Positions 1 through 10,393 of a stretch of 64,000 bases of DNA are shown piece after piece (positions within the stretch are counted from its first letter, which is position 1; the number at the start of each line of letters is the position of its first letter). The stretch is from Knoxdaviesia capensis. Taxonomy: Eukaryota > Ascomycota > Sordariomycetes > Microascales > Gondwanamycetaceae. Both the position numbers and the translations under genes were made by a program. The notes beneath the pieces are model-generated. The model was not told the DNA's origin. It did not search any database and saw nothing but the letters and a program-made list of their open reading frames with translations. Location: contig LNGK01000003.1 in the NCBI GenBank assembly GCA_001510575.1, forward strand, positions 2,519,369-2,583,368. Reading direction: 5' to 3'.

Positions 1-599
1 GTCTTTCCCCTACAAGGTGCTAAAATTACCTGTGACTGGGCTCCTTCCTGCTCACTCATGCCCGTTTTAGCGGTACACAAGAACCCGTGTAAGTGAAAGT
101 GGTGTGTGTCGTACCTTCCTCCTCCTAATCCCGTAGTCAAGACAACTCCCACACACCCTCGTCGTTCGCTCCTGCCCTCCTTTGCCCCCCTTCCTCTTTT
201 CTTGCCAATAAGTACCCCCATTGCCTCTCATTTCTTTTCGCTTTCTTCTCTCTTCCCTCTTCTTCCTTTCTTCCTTTCCTCTTCCATCATCACTCCCAAG
301 ACTGTTCATCATCTTCCATTTTCTTTTGCTTTCTTCCTTTTTCCATCTTCTCCAGAGGACTTTGATACCCAATAACCTGTCTTCAGTTTTTTATTGTAAT
401 AATTTTTATTTTCTCCCCTTTTTTTCTTTTCCCAAAACAGTGATACCCGGATCCTTCTGCATCCATTTTAATACTGCTTCATTTTCGCATTTGATACCCC
501 AAGAACAAGAACAAGTCTACAGTCGACTCTTCACCCAGTCGTCTACCCACCCAGATCCAACAAACCTTCCAGTTTCTCAACATCCCCCCAACTTTCACA
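1..599 (+). promoter_or_regulatory. Promoter and pyrimidine-rich leader of the PH-domain gene
   Basis: No convincing gene is seen. The stretch from about 150 to 450 is dominated by C/T runs on the plus strand, a common pattern before highly expressed ascomycete genes. The final bases before the ATG at 600 (CTTTCACA) are a reasonable fungal start context. Short ORFs here are composition artefacts. Confidence 0.5.
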
Positions 600-2242
600 A
601 TGGCCGAAGAGACCAAGCCCGTCGAAGTCAAGGACACTGCTCCTGCTGTCGAGACCCCTGCCGAGTCGAAGCCCGTCGAGGCTCCCGCTGCTGAGGCCGC
701 TCCGGCTGAGGCTGCCCCCGCTGCCGAGGAGCCGGCCGTTGAGGCTGCTGCTCCCGCCGAACCCGCCGTCGAGGAGGTTGTCCCTATTGAGGAGGGATCG
801 CTCGAGCACAAGGCCTCGGGCGCCGGTTTCCCCAAGAACCTCGTCTATAAGAAGGAGACTTTCTGGTTCGGATCCGAGCCCGTTGAGTCGTCCGTCCTCG
901 CTGCCTATCTGAAGCACGAGAAGTCGTCTGAGGCTGCCCTTGGCGTTGTTGCCTGGGCTGCCACCACCGGCAAGGGTCTCCTGTTCTCTGGCGACAAGGC
1001 CGCTCCCTCGGTCATCTCGCTGGTTGACCTTGCCGAGCCCACCGTTGATGGCACCAAGTTCGTCCTGACCGTCAAGACCAACAAGCACACATTCAAGGCC
1101 CCCTCGGTCGCTGTCCGTGAGAACTGGGTCTCCCAGCTCAAGCTGAAGATTGCTGAGGCCACCGAGCTCGCCAAGACCATCCCCGAGTCGGAGGCTTACA
1201 AGACCGCTCTGGAGGCCCTCAAGCCCGCCCCCAAGCCGGAGTCTGTCAAGGAGGAGCCCGCCCCCGCTGCTGAGGAGCCTGCCGTTGAGGCGCCCAAGGA
1301 GGAGGAGGCTAAGGAGGAAGCTCCCAAGGAGGAGGCCCCGAAGGAGGAGGCTAAGGAGGAGCCTAAGCGCCGCTCTGCCAGCCGCAAGCGCAACTCCATC
1401 TTCGGTTTCCTCGGAAAGAAGGAGAAGGAGGTTGTTCCCGAGGTCCCCGTTGAGGCTGCTGCTGAGGTCCCCGCCGAGGCCCCCACGGTCGAGGAGGCTG
1501 CCCCGGCCGCCGAGGCTGCCCCGGCTGTTGAGGCTCCTGCTGCCGAGACCCCCGCCGCCGAGCCCGTTGCCGAGGCTGCTGAGGAGGCTCCCAAGGAGTC
1601 CCCCAAGCCCACCAAGCGCAACAGGTAAGATTATGTCGCCCGCCCATATTTCATCCACCACATAACAACCCCCAGCCGCTAACGTGTTTCCTTTTCCATA
1701 GCTTCTTCGGTCTCCTGAAGAAGGAGAAGAAGGTTGAGGCTCCCAAGGAGGAGACCCCCGTTACTGAGGAGGCCGCTCCTGTCATCCCCGCCGTTGAGAC
1801 CGCCGCTGAGGCTGCCCCCGCCCCGGCTGCCGAGGAGGCGCCCAAGGAGGTCGAGGAGCCCAAGGAGGCTGCTCCTGCTGAGGCCGCGCCCGCCGAGGCC
1901 GAGGTCAAGGCTGCCAAGCGCAAGTCGATCGTGTTCCCCTTCGGCAAGAAGGAGAAGTCGACCTCCGACTCGGAGTCGGAGAAGCCCGAGAAGACCGGCT
2001 TCTCCATTGGCAAGCTCCGCGACACCATCCGTGGCCGCAAGCCCGCCAAGGCTGAGGAGGCTGCCCCCACGGTTGACAAGGTCGAGGAGGCCCCCGCTGA
2101 GGACAAGGCCGAGGAGGCCAAGCCTGAGGAGGCTGCCGCCGCCTCGTCGGAGAAGCCTCTCGATGAGAAGAAGGCCGAGGAGGCTGCTAACAAGCCCGAG
2201 AACATTGTTGGCGCCACCCCTGCCGTCCCCGCTGTTGCTTAA
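600..2242 (+). CDS. PH-domain (Meu6/PH_6-like) protein with Ala/Glu/Pro-rich linkers
   Basis: Two exons (600-1624, 1702-2242) with a GTAAGA...CATAG intron at 1625-1701 give a 521-residue protein; the reading frame is kept exactly across the join. Residues about 65-180 form a single globular segment, beginning EGSLEHKASGAGFPKN, that resembles the fungal pleckstrin-homology type called PH_6 and found in S. pombe Meu6. Everything else is low complexity (Ala, Glu, Pro, Lys). Three short basic-aromatic motifs of the form KR-x-S-(I/F)-(F/V)-(G/F)-x-x-KKEK sit near residues 262-276, 339-356 and 413-428. Known PH domains bind phosphoinositides or proteins at membranes; a membrane-associated scaffold is an inference. 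The family call rests on pattern memory, while gene reality is very secure from codon bias (C/G endings) and splice sites. Confidence 0.85.
1625..1701 (+). other. Intron of the PH-domain gene
   Basis: GTAAGA donor and CCATAG acceptor, 77 nt. Removing it joins AG to C as a Ser codon and continues the open frame to the stop at 2240. Confidence 0.9.
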
Positions 2243-4421
2243 ATGCACCGGCGCATGAGAAATGACGGATGCGAAACAAGTTGTTAACGACAATGCTTGA
2301 TTTTGGTATGAGACTGTGTTGTTCCTGGCATTAAGTTGTTCTGGATCTTCATGCTCATTTCCGTTCATGTTATCTGATTTTTTTTTGGACATCGCCTATG
2401 CCTCGAATCGTCCTGCCTCATCGCCCACACCATCACTGAACGCCACCACCCGCCTGCTGATTTTTTTATTCGTCTGTTTTTTTATCCAAAACTCTCACTC
2501 AAATCTCCATTTCCAAATACTCATTGCTCGGTTTCCATTTCCTTTTCTGTCCGTTACTTTGTCATTTTGTTCTGCCAACTGTGTTTTTACTGCGTTTGCG
2601 TGAAGATCGGAAGGCGCTCTTATACCAACTGCTGCGTTGCTTTTTTTTCATAATTTGTTTTGCTCTTTTCGATCATCTTGCTGCTTTGCTTGATACCCAG
2701 TATACCCAACCGCAAGACAAAATCCATCCAACACTTGCCTCTCTCTTCGCAGCCGGCGGCTTTCGAACGGCCTGGTTTGTGGGGGAAGGGCAAGCATATC
2801 ACAAAAACCACAACAAAAAAACACTTGTCGACACCTGTCAATTGGGGTGTGCAGTTGTTCGCTCACTGCCCACCAGTCGCATCCATCTTTTTTTTCCTCA
2901 ATTTTTTGAATTTCCTTTTCCTTTTTTCTGTTATTAGTTAGATTCAGGTGGTTGGACGATGAGGGACAGGCTCGACGAACCGATCCCCTTTTTTTCTGGT
3001 GTCCCTGGGTTTCGTTCCGATCGGGTGCGAGCTTGGTCGGGCGAGCCTGGGGGTGTCCGTGGGGGGGGGATGTTTTAGTTCACCTAATTAATTTAATATA
3101 CCACCATCGTTATGTTTGCGGGACTACAAACTTTTGCCTTCATGATGCGGTCAGTTGTGTGAGTGAATGTCGAGTCCTGTTTGCCGCTACCGTGGTATGT
3201 TTCTTGGATTGCCAGGCTGAGATGGCGGTTCGTGGTGATGTCTTCATTTCAAGTTGTGCTTGTGTGTATTGCAGCTGCTTGTTGGTTCAACGTTCGCACC
3301 TAACACCCAGTCCACAATCATTCCCATGTTGTTCTACCCTATCTCTACTGCAAGTGTTCCACGTCCTACTTACTCAACCGCTCAGCAGGAAATGAGAAGA
3401 CTAGAACAAGAAGATAACCCTCATCACATCAGTGCATATACACCGTTCGAGCCTCCACCCACGCGAGACGCCACGGGTGTTCGAGAAATCACGCCGTCCG
3501 GGGGGGGGGAATCGCTTCTCGTACAATAATGAGACGAGATTGCGGAGGGACTGGTGTAGTGGGCGGTTAGGCGGAGGTGAAGATTCGGCAGGCAATGTGA
3601 GCATGTCCGGGTACTGGGTCCAGGTCTTTGAGCGTAAACTGGAAGTTTTGTGTATGTAGTGGGCGGCTGTGGGATCCGACTCGTACCCGAGGAGGCGGGA
3701 GACTTGTGCATCTGGTTCTGCATGGAGGAACGCGAAGAATAAGGCCGTGGCGAGAGTGGCCTCATCAAAGGGGGGCCTGCAGGATAGAAAACAGGAGAAA
3801 AAATCTCCGACTCTACATATTCTCGGTTGGCACTTGCATACAGCTGCTCGTTCCCCCCCATTCCTCGCATTCCCGGGGTGACGGCGGCCCGTTGTCGTTG
3901 TCGGCCATTCTCGATCCCGCGACGAAGGACGTCGTGAGCAACCCTAACCCTGAAGCACCTCGGCGCCAGGGGTGTGCAGCGCGTACTGGATGTGACAACA
4001 ATGCAACAGGCGCACATGATTGGCTTGCCGAGGGCGCGGGTAAACACCGGGTATACGCAGTTCAAGCAAACACGGTCTGGTACGGAGACGCGGGTGTGAT
4101 TGGCTGCAGCGGAGGGCAGCGCACGGGCCAGCTACTGCGGTGGTGTGCAGCTTGTACCTAAGTACCTCTTTGATAGAGCGAGGTTTCTCGAGTCTTTTGT
4201 TCTCTTCCCCCCTCCTCCCTCCCCCCAGCAAGAAAGTGGAGAGAGCGAGGCGGGCGCTTATTTTGACATCGGCATTGGCTCGTGGGCGAGTGAGCAGCAG
4301 ACGGGCGAGAGACGATCCATGAGGGTTTTCTTTGTTCTCTTGTGCGCTGTGGGACGGCGGGTTTTCCTTGGTTGGGAACTCGAGGGTTCTGTCCCGTTTG
4401 CCACCCTTCCCCCCCCCCCCC

Positions 4422-4472
4422 NNNNNNNNNNNNNNNNNNNNNNNNNNNNNNNNNNNNNNNNNNNNNNNNNNN
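4422..4472. other. Assembly gap (51 N)
   Basis: Ns sit between a poly-C run and a long GA repeat. The size is probably a scaffolding estimate, so the true distance between 4421 and 4473 is unknown. Confidence 0.98.
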
Positions 4473-4546
<74 letters not shown>

Positions 4547-4569
4547 TGAGAGAGAGAGAGAGAGAGAGA
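4473..4569. repeat. (GA)n microsatellite
   Basis: Almost uninterrupted AG dinucleotides for nearly 100 bases next to the N gap; a simple-sequence repeat that probably caused the gap. Confidence 0.95.
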
Positions 4570-5389
4570 CAAAGGGCCAGCGCGGGCGGAGGGAGAGTCT
4601 GGAAGCCAGCAAACAAAACGGCTGGGATGGGAATGTTGCAGCGGGATCCAATTTGCACCGGGCCCATACAACCCCAGCAAACGACACCGTCCAGCACACC
4701 TTTTCACCCACGAGCAAGCGTTTGCTGCGAGTGATCCAGCTATCCCCGTTCTGAGGTCGTGTCTGCTTGCCCTCTCTCCTCTTCCTCTGGTCTGTGTGTG
4801 ACCGTTTCCCTTTTCTTCTCGCTCTTGAGTCCTGTCCATCTCCCCCCCACCCGACTGGCCGCATACAACTATTGCCGTCCTCGCTCTTTGTTCCACCACT
4901 TCCGGGTTTCTCACCTTTGGAATCTTTTGCTTTACCTCCCCTCTTCCCTCTCTCCCCCTCTTCACTCCGCGATTATATCGTCGTCCATATATATTGTGAT
5001 TTAATTGTGTGGCTTGGGCTTCTTCGCTGGGCTTCTTGTATACGACATGACGAATTAAACCTGCAGCGATCTCCCACATATTGTTACCACTTCCTCTTCC
5101 CTCTGACTCTCTCTCCACAGCTGCGATAAGAGACTGGATTCTCGACTTCGCCGCTTTTGGTCCTTCGCCGTCGACTGCGCATCCTTTGTCTCACCCACTG
5201 GACTCGCCTGCTTCGTGATTCTCGCGGACTTCCGGGACTTTTCTGACATATATCTCTGTTCTTTCGGGGACAATTGCCACAATCTCAGAGTTTCTTCTCT
5301 TTTCTCCTTCCGAACAGTTCCCTTTTCTCCTGCCGAACAGTCCCTTATCGCGACACCGACCCGCAACCTCCAACCTCACCACAACAAAA

Positions 5390-5979
5390 ATGGCCTACAA
5401 GCTGCTCAAGCGGTCGTGGCGGACCCGCCGGCCGGTGTGGATCGTCATGTGCACCGAGCTGCTCGGCCTGGTCCCGCTGCTGGTGCTCTTCGGCATCTCG
5501 CAGCCGGACCTGTACCGCAGCAAGTTCTGGAAGGTCGGCTACCAGAACGGCTGGAACTCGGACCCGAACCAGATTCTGTACGCGTACGCCAACTACGAGC
5601 CGCTGCCGCCGGTGCCGTTCGTGTGGTCGAAGACGCTGACCAACCTCAACGTGGCCGTCTCCATCGTGTCGCTCTTCCTGATGCTGGTCAAGCTGGTCGG
5701 CTTCGTCATGCGCGCCTGGACGCCGCTCATCGCCATCGCCATCGACGTCGGCCTCGTCGCTATCTGGACCACCAGCGTGTACGGCCAGCTCGGCCCGGAC
5801 AACTCCGACCCCGAGTTCCCGAGCCCCATCCCCTGGTACATCCGCAAGAGCTGCAGCGCTGTCGACCACCACGGCGACAATATCGTGCAGCTGTGCCAGA
5901 TTGCGAAGGGCAGCTTTGCGGCCACCGTGTACATGCTGTATGTGCTTTAACCCCCGCCCCTGCCTTCTTTCTTTTTTTC

Positions 5980-6022
<43 letters not shown>

Positions 6023-6488
6023 TTCTTTTCTAGATAACATATCGCACGCGGAAAGAGAAACACTGACTAACTCAACCCTTCATTGCAGCGCCCTCTACCT
6101 CTTCGACCTCGGCTTCGCCCTCTACAACATGCGGCCCAACGAGCAGGACGCGCGCTCCGACGACGAGGACTCCGACAGCGACGACTCGCCGCGCAGGGAG
6201 AAGATGCCCGAGCGCAACTGGGAGATGCAGAGCCTCAAGTCGCCGCGCTCGGTCATCGCCATCTCCACCGGCACCGCCGGTGCCCAGCCCGGCGGTTCCG
6301 GGCTGCCGGGAAGCCCGTTCCTGATGAGCCCGGCCGGCGGTGGCGGCGGTGGCGGCGCTGGGGGCCCGCGGTCGCCGTCGATGTTCACGCCGGCGCCGTT
6401 TACCCCGCGCACCCAGGCCTTCCACATGCTGGACCGGCGGTTGCCGCTGCGGTCGGAGGCCGGGAGCTCGAAGTGGCCGGGGCAATAA
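5390..6488 (+). CDS. Four-pass membrane protein, fungal, uncharacterised
   Basis: Two exons (5390-5937, 6089-6488) with intron 5938-6088 (GTATGT...TTGCAG) give 315 residues. Four hydrophobic segments are visible: about 18-38, 83-105, 108-128, and one spanning the splice at about 173-195. Between segments 1 and 2 is a polar loop with the motif KVGYQNGWNSDPNQI, which looks conserved rather than low complexity. The C-terminal ~115 residues are soluble: an acidic Ser/Asp cluster (DDEDSDSDDS), then a Gly/Pro/Ser-rich tail, consistent with a phosphorylated cytosolic tail. I do not recognise a named family and assign no function. The Kozak region (CAAAAATGG) supports the start. Confidence 0.82.
5938..6088 (+). 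other. Intron containing a (TTTC)n microsatellite
   Basis: GTATGT donor after codon bases CT, TTGCAG acceptor, 151 nt. About 5980-6029 is a TTTC tetranucleotide repeat forming an exaggerated polypyrimidine stretch inside the intron. Confidence 0.85.
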
Positions 6489-7112
6489 ACGGGGGGGGAT
6501 TCCACCTGTGCACGCTCTTCCTTTTTTCTACACTCTTTACGTCTCGTTTTGTGTCTATATACCCACCTCTACTCTCCTCTCCTCCTCTCTTCTACCGCTG
6601 TTCTCTCTGAAACGAGAGATTTCCTTTGTATCTGGGCCACACACGGCTTCTTATTTTTGGGGGCGGCTAATTTTTCCGCACATGTCGATATATTCTGGCT
6701 GTGTCTCTGGGATGATGTGTTTTCTGTAATTGGCGTTACATATGGGAAATGGATCTGTTTCTGTTGATATTTATTGTTTTTCGACCTGTCTCTCAGTCTC
6801 AACGATTGACTTCCCGGTTTTGAAGTGTCTGATAGTCTGGGAGTTGATACTGCGTTTCGGCGACGTCTTTCCACTTCCACAGCAGCCGTGTTGGGAGATG
6901 ATGAGTTTAAATGCTTCTTATTGTGTCTTGAGAAAAAAAAATACAAAAACTTTCATACACCTGCTTTGTTCTCGACATGTGTGCGTGCCCATCTGGTTAT
7001 CGAGATCTCAACGAACGAAAAGAACAGATCGTGCATATTCCGGCAATTCAGCCAGAAACACGCAGGCTAGATAAGGTGCTCTAGTGGGCAAAACTGTACC
7101 GCGTACTGGATT
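6489..7112. other. Intergenic, 3' UTR of the membrane-protein gene to the tRNA
   Basis: No gene seen. T-rich 3' region just after the stop, then unremarkable sequence up to the tRNA gene. Confidence 0.6.
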
Positions 7113-7204
7113 GGTCGAGTGGCCTAGCGGTCTCATGGCATTCGCCTTACATTTCTTAATGTACGAATCGCGAAGGGTCGCAGGTTCGAATCCTGCCTCG
7201 ATCA
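7113..7204 (+). tRNA. tRNA-Val (anticodon UAC) with a 17-nt intron
   Basis: The acceptor stem pairs GGTCGAG (7113-7119) with CTCGATC (7197-7203), with one G-U pair. The D stem pairs 7122-7124 with 7137-7139. The anticodon stem pairs TTCGC (7141-7145) with GCGAA (7170-7174). The T arm is GCAGG-TTCGAAT-CCTGC (7180-7196). The anticodon loop reads C-T-TAC-A, then an intron at 7152-7168 placed canonically after position 37, then C. The anticodon is therefore UAC, decoding Val GUA. A T7 run at 7213-7219 serves as RNA polymerase III terminator. CCA is not encoded, as expected for a eukaryote. Confidence 0.93.
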
Positions 7205-7212
7205 TTCAATTC

Positions 7213-7219
7213 TTTTTTT
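7213..7219 (+). terminator. RNA polymerase III T-run terminator
   Basis: Seven consecutive T residues begin nine bases after the tRNA discriminator base. Confidence 0.8.
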
Positions 7220-7376
7220 GCCTCGTTTTAACTTTTGCCCATTATAGCGAGTGACTGTTAGCTGTGAACAATGGCTCTTGACCAAGGAAGGCTTTGATTT
7301 GAAGAAGGAGGAGGAATGGAAATGTAATATTGGCCCGTGTATACGCTCCGACACTTGCAATGTGGTCCAGGCACAG

Positions 7377-7395
7377 ACCCTAACCAACCCTAAAC
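7377..7395. promoter_or_regulatory. Double telo-box upstream of the mitochondrial RRF gene
   Basis: ACCCTAACCAACCCTAAAC carries two copies of the telomere-like ACCCTAA box, about 230 bases before the RRF start. In other fungi TTAGGG-binding Myb-type factors act at such promoter boxes; a regulatory role here is inferred. Confidence 0.4.
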
Positions 7396-7621
7396 TGGTC
7401 CTGGCCAAATATGGTGATTGAGTCTTGGCCAATCAATTTTTTGTAGCTTCAACAACACCTTTGTCCAAGTTTGCCGTCACAGCAAACGCCAGAAGCAGGT
7501 CAACTTTCGGAGTCAATTGGACTTTTAAGTGTGGCAGTGTTTTTGTGTTTTACGCTGCAGCTTTCCCCGACTTCATGTTTTCGTTTGCCATCTCGCAATT
7601 GACGCTGTTCGGACCCTCAAC

Positions 7622-8619
7622 ATGGCCAGTCTCAGAATCACGCGAGCGAGCTTGGCCTCGTGCTCGAGACGGGCTGTGACATCAGTACCGACGTGAGTCT
7701 AGATCCATACAGCCAGATAAAACAAGAGAGAAAGACTGACGGCAATACTGCTGCTGATAGCCTCCCGGGTGGTGCATCGCGGCTTATTCCTCTCACCTAC
7801 GAAGGTGTCTCTCAACCATCTCCCTCGACAACCATCCGGCCGTTCTCTTCCTTTTCTCCGCGTCTCGCCCGGCCCGACAAGTCCGGCGGCAAGCACGCCT
7901 CGTCCAAGCACGGCGGCGACAGCAAGCACGGCAAGAGCGAGAAGAAGGGCGCAGCCCCGCCACCAGCGGACGACGCGGGCGGCGACGAGCACGACAGCAG
8001 CGAGCACCCGGCCGCGAACCCGGACGACCCGACCAACTTTGCCGACGTGCACTCGCGGTGGGCCAAGGCCGACACGCACTTCCGCGCGGGCCTGAAGCGG
8101 CTGCAGGCGCCCGGCGGCAACACCAGCGCCGACGTGCTGGGCGCCATCCCGGTGACGGTGCGCGGGGCGGCGGCGGGCGCGCGCGACGTGTTCCCGCTGC
8201 GCGAGCTCGCGGAGATCGTGCCGCGGTCGGCGCGCCAGGTGTCGCTGCTCGCGCACTCGGCCCGCCTCGTCAAGCCGCTGCTCAGCGCCGTGCAGGCGTC
8301 GCCGCTGTTCAACCAGCAGCCGCAGCGCGCCGACGCCAACGACCTGGAGCTCGTGCTGCGCGTCGAGGCCGAGCCGCCGGCCGAGACGCTGAAGCGCGTG
8401 CGCGAGCTGTGCCATGCGTGGCGCGAGCGCGTGCGCGGCGTGCGCGCCAAGCGCGAGAAGGTCATCCAGGCGTGGCTCAAGATCGACCACAAGATCTCGC
8501 AGGACGTGGCGCGCAAGCTGGCGGCGGACTTGACCAAGCTGACGCAGAAGCAGCTTGCGGCTATTGACGATGCCGAGACGAAGGCGGCTGCGGTGATCCA
8601 GAAGCGCCAGACGCTATAA
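7622..8619 (+). CDS. Mitochondrial ribosome recycling factor
   Basis: Two exons (7622-7692, 7761-8619) separated by a 68-nt intron (GTGAGT...CTGATAG) give 309 residues. The first about 50 residues are Arg/Ser-rich and lack acidic residues, as in a mitochondrial presequence. A low-complexity Lys/His/Gly linker follows (near HGGDSKHGKSEKKG). Residues about 130-305 match the RRF fold: FPLRELAEIVPRSARQ, later VRELCHAWRERVRGVRAKRE, and a helical C terminus. RRF works with EF-G to split the post-termination mitoribosome. The start at 7622 is chosen because only it, with the splice, supplies a targeting peptide; an in-frame unspliced start at 7660 would read through the intron. Confidence 0.85.
7693..7760 (+). 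other. Intron of the mitochondrial RRF gene
   Basis: GTGAGT donor, CTGAC branch-like motif at about 7736, TGATAG acceptor. The intron happens to be open in the downstream frame, so a naive ORF call swallows it. Confidence 0.75.
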
Positions 8620-8886
8620 CCGCGGTGTATTTTACTGTATTTTATTTGTTCTTTTCTTGGGAGAGAGAGACATTGCACGGAGCATGAACTATAAAAACAA
8701 AACGAGCATGCAGTGAACAACAGTAGCATGAAAAGACAAACTCTAGATACGACAAATAGCTGTGACAATAGTATACAGGTGAACATTGGGCCAAATGGCC
8801 TGGTGGTGTATGTGGACGCTCCATTCTCTTTTATCCTTCGAAGCACGCTCCGGTGCACTCAATTTCACCGGGCGTTCAGTCATCCC

Positions 8887-9936
8887 TCACTTGCGGGCAC
8901 CCTTCACCACCGGCTTCCCTATAGCCTGACCCTTGGGCCGTGACACCAACGAAGCAAGCTTGGCCTGGAACGAGTCGATCGCGTCAGCCGAGTACAGCGG
9001 CTGCCGGGACAGGTACATGCGGGCAGCCGTGGCCGGGTCGGTGCGGGGGGTGACCGACGCCACGGGGGGGTACGTCGCCGGCGCCTGTCCGCCGGGCGCC
9101 TTGGCGCCAAACACGTTGTTATCGAGCGCCAGCGCCGGCGCACACTCCTCCAGCCGCTCGAGCGTCACGTGCGGGACGAACGGCTGCGGGTTCTTGTGCG
9201 CGTCGCGCTTGGCCAGGAACTCCGCCTCCTCGGCCGTGTACGGCGGCGCGTACGGGTCGAGAGTGATGATCTTGCCGGGCCGTGAGCGCGGTTGGCTGTC
9301 GTCGCCGTCCGAGCTGCCGCGGCGGCCGTCCCGACCACCGCGACCACCGCGACCGCCCCGACCGCCCCGACCACCGCGACCGCCCCGGCCGCCCCGGCCA
9401 CGCGAGGCTCCCGCATCGCGAGCCCCGCCGAAGCCGCCGCCGCCACCGCCGCCGTAGGCGCGCGGGGCGTGCGGCGAGAGCGGCCGGCCCCGGCCACCCG
9501 CGCGGCCGCCGCCGTCGCGGTTCGCCATGACAAAGTCGCCGTTCTCGTTGCGGACCAGGCGCGGCCGCCCCTCGCGGCCGCCGGCCAGCGTGCGCGGCAG
9601 GCTCTGGACCTGGACGATGTTCGGCCGCGGCGCCTGGCCGTTGCCGCCGGCCGGCGGGCCGTCGGGGCGCTGCTGGCGCATCGATGTCAGCGCCGACGCG
9701 GCGGCGCGCGAGCGCTGCGAGATCTTCGGGCGGGCCGGGGCATCGGTGGCCGTCGGGGCGGGTTTCGGCGGCGGCGGTGTGCTGTCGGCTGCGTCCGAGT
9801 AGAGCCGCGCGGAAGCGGGGGTGGTTGTAACCGCAGCAACTGCGGCTTTCCGTTGGGTAAAGGCGGCCCGGCCCGAGCCAAACGCCGCGGATCGGCTGTT
9901 CCAGCCAGCGGCGGAACGGAGGAGTTGGTACCGCAT
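8887..9936 (-). CDS. Predicted mitochondrial protein with a Gly/Arg (RGG) tract
   Basis: Single-exon gene of 349 residues, taking the ATG at 9936 as start. The frame stays open upstream to about 10398, but that part has poor codon bias and covers promoter-like DNA. The N terminus (MRYQLLRSAAGWNSRSAAF) is basic and amphipathic like a mitochondrial presequence. Residues about 140-170 are Gly-rich and about 174-203 are near-perfect repeats of GRGGRGG, typical of RNA-binding RGG boxes. A conserved-looking segment follows (KIITLDPYAPPYTAEEAEF), then a C-terminal region ending in KGARK. A mitochondrial small-subunit ribosomal protein (mS46/Rsm28-like) is possible given the targeting, basic nature and RNA-binding tract, but I cannot prove that family. 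Confidence 0.72.
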   Translation of the reverse strand: MRYQLLRSAAGWNSRSAAFGSGRAAFTQRKAAVAAVTTTPASARLYSDAADSTPPPPKPAPTATDAPARPKISQRSRAAASALTSMRQQRPDGPPAGGNGQAPRPNIVQVQSLPRTLAGGREGRPRLVRNENGDFVMANRDGGGRAGGRGRPLSPHAPRAYGGGGGGGFGGARDAGASRGRGGRGGRGGRGGRGGRGGRGGRDGRRGSSDGDDSQPRSRPGKIITLDPYAPPYTAEEAEFLAKRDAHKNPQPFVPHVTLERLEECAPALALDNNVFGAKAPGGQAPATYPPVASVTPRTDPATAARMYLSRQPLYSADAIDSFQAKLASLVSRPKGQAIGKPVVKGARK

Positions 9937-10393
9937 CGGGGACGACCGGGAGACGAGGTTTCGGATAGGAGAGGTGATGGAGGTATCTAATTGGAGGTCG
10001 GGAGACCGCCCTGCTTGCAATTGCGCGTTGGAGAGGGTGGTGAAATGCCGATTTGCGTCGTTTGTTCGTGGTGGAAGAGGTGGTAAACGCGAGATAAAAA
10101 AAAGCTTCACAAAAATCTGGGCCATGAAGGGGCCGAGCACGTGACCCACTGAAACGTGACCCAGGCCAGTTAGGGTTCGGTGAGCTCGGTGAGTGCCTAC
10201 TGGGTTCTCGGCAAACGACAAGAGGCCAGGCCGTGATACTTTCTTCGGCCGGTTGGATTCTATTTCGGTGAGAAGATAGGTAAAGTGACATAGTTGTCTG
10301 CTTGAATCTGTCTTAATTTGATCGTTGTTTACGTCTTTCCACCTTGTGCTCTCCATCACATGTGGAATGTGGTGGCTGTGAAGGTTAGGGTTT
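9937..10393. promoter_or_regulatory. Promoter region of the RGG protein with telo-boxes
   Basis: No separate gene is supported. TTAGGGTT occurs at about 10170 and again at about 10384, in the orientation giving ACCCTAA on the coding strand of the minus-strand gene. CACGTGAC at about 10138 is an E-box-like palindrome. Confidence 0.4.

Larger units (their letters stand above)
2243..5389. other. Intergenic: 3' UTR, assembly gap, GA repeat and long leader
   Basis: No gene could be supported here. It holds the 3' region of the PH-domain gene, T-rich stretches, an ACCCTAACCCT box at about 3940, a run of Ns with flanking simple repeat, and from about 4740 a C/T-rich leader running into the start at 5390. 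A 213-codon minus-strand ORF at 3424-4065 has no clear codon bias or recognisable domain and is not called. Confidence 0.6.

Noticed and set aside
543..1661. 372-codon minus-strand ORF over the PH-domain gene
   Set aside because: Antisense shadow of GC-biased third positions; the plus-strand frame has the domain, the intron and the start context.
3424..4065. 213-codon minus-strand ORF
   Set aside because: Overlaps several other open frames, no codon bias, no recognisable domain, close to an assembly gap.
7660..7760. RRF start at 7660 without an intron
   Set aside because: It reads through a good GTGAGT...ATAG intron and gives no targeting peptide; the spliced model from 7622 is better.
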